Shown: one piece after another, positions 63,841-64,000 of the stretch
Layout of the letters: each line of letters opens with the position of its first letter
Position numbering within the stretch: position 1 is the stretch's first letter
Assembly: GCA_902776305.1 (NCBI GenBank)
Contig: CACYPS010000001.1
Coordinates: 309,025-373,024 of the forward strand
From: an uncultured Lachnospiraceae bacterium
Lineage (GTDB): Bacteria > Bacillota > Clostridia > Lachnospirales > Lachnospiraceae
DNA: 64,000 bases
Direction: 5' to 3'
Translations under genes and position numbers: made by a program
The notes under the pieces: model-generated
Told to the model about the DNA's origin: nothing
The model's input: the letters and a program-made list of their open reading frames with translations, nothing else
The model's database searches: none

Positions 63841-64000
63841 AAGAACGCCTCGGCGTTCTTGCCGCGACGTGCGCGGCGCGTAAGCGCTTTCCACTGCGCA
63901 CGTCTGCGATCCGCCGGAGGCTTTTATTCTTCATCGCGAGATTGTACTCACGATGAAGCCAGATTTCACTTTGCGCGCGTATCTCACGACTGAAGTCACG
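63841..64000. repeat. Dispersed structured repeat, copy C (cut by the window edge)
   Basis: The first 90 bases are almost identical to copy B (AAGAACGC-CTCG-GCGTTCTT onward, through CCGCCGGAGGCTTTTATTCT). The right part then differs: an extra TTTCACTTTGCGCGCGTATC segment occurs, which is also found inverted at 3111-3140. It starts directly after the aroK stop. Confidence 0.88.

Overview
The window is a chromosomal segment of a Gram-positive anaerobe of the class Clostridia, most likely a Lachnospiraceae relative. That placement is inferred from gene content and order. It carries RNase Y, YlxR/YlxQ between nusA and infB, an Asp23 protein, a paired DUF1292 protein, a Firmicutes-type LexA box (CGAACnnnnGTTCG) and strong AGGAGG ribosome sites. 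TTG and GTG starts are common. Almost all of the sequence is core housekeeping DNA and most genes lie on the minus strand. No rRNA, CRISPR array, prophage or insertion sequence is visible.

Layout: 1-1104 holds the 5' end of rnr and secG (minus), divergent from gpmI (plus). 3171-10723 holds a very large secreted subtilase and the glycolytic genes gapA, pgk and tpiA. 10976-19738 holds mnmA, xerD, a polysaccharide O-acetylation pair (DHHW/AlgJ-like plus MBOAT), rny, recX and recA with its SOS promoter. 20058 onward holds glgA and then a long run read in the order gltX, Sfp-type PPTase, prfC, asp23, nusB, xseA, xseB, tlyA, nadK, argR, recN (32049 down to 21650). 32153-36460 is a tightly packed set: a GH13 isoamylase-like protein, a DUF5662 protein, an HPt protein and ftsW. 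37073-40094 is rpsO-pnp-dut. 40270-48941 is the translation and ribosome-maturation operon rimP-nusA-ylxR-ylxQ-infB-rbfA-nrnA-truB-ribF. 49084-53417 is a type IIA topoisomerase pair (parE-parC-like). 53612-58845 holds an unknown gene, tRNA-Glu(CUC), two polysaccharide-deacetylase paralogues and a sialidase-like lipoprotein. 58928-61838 is a coupled cluster of a small membrane protein, an orphan DNA methyltransferase, an S51 peptidase and a SRAP (HMCES/YedK) protein. 62158-63825 holds aroD and aroK (plus).

The most unusual content is non-coding. A family of structured dispersed repeats lies at 586-670, 62926-63083 and 63841-64000, with smaller relatives elsewhere. Several hairpins in it differ between copies by paired, compensatory changes, so the fold looks conserved. 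Other repeats are a 79-bp tandem duplication between recA and recX that carries two hairpins and a spare ribosome site, a 47-bp array after a deacetylase gene, a 55-bp duplication at the end of tlyA, and a family of GGCTGTCGC terminator-like hairpins. On the protein side, two members of enzyme families appear to have lost their catalytic residues: the GH13 protein at 34280 and the deacetylase paralogue at 56377.
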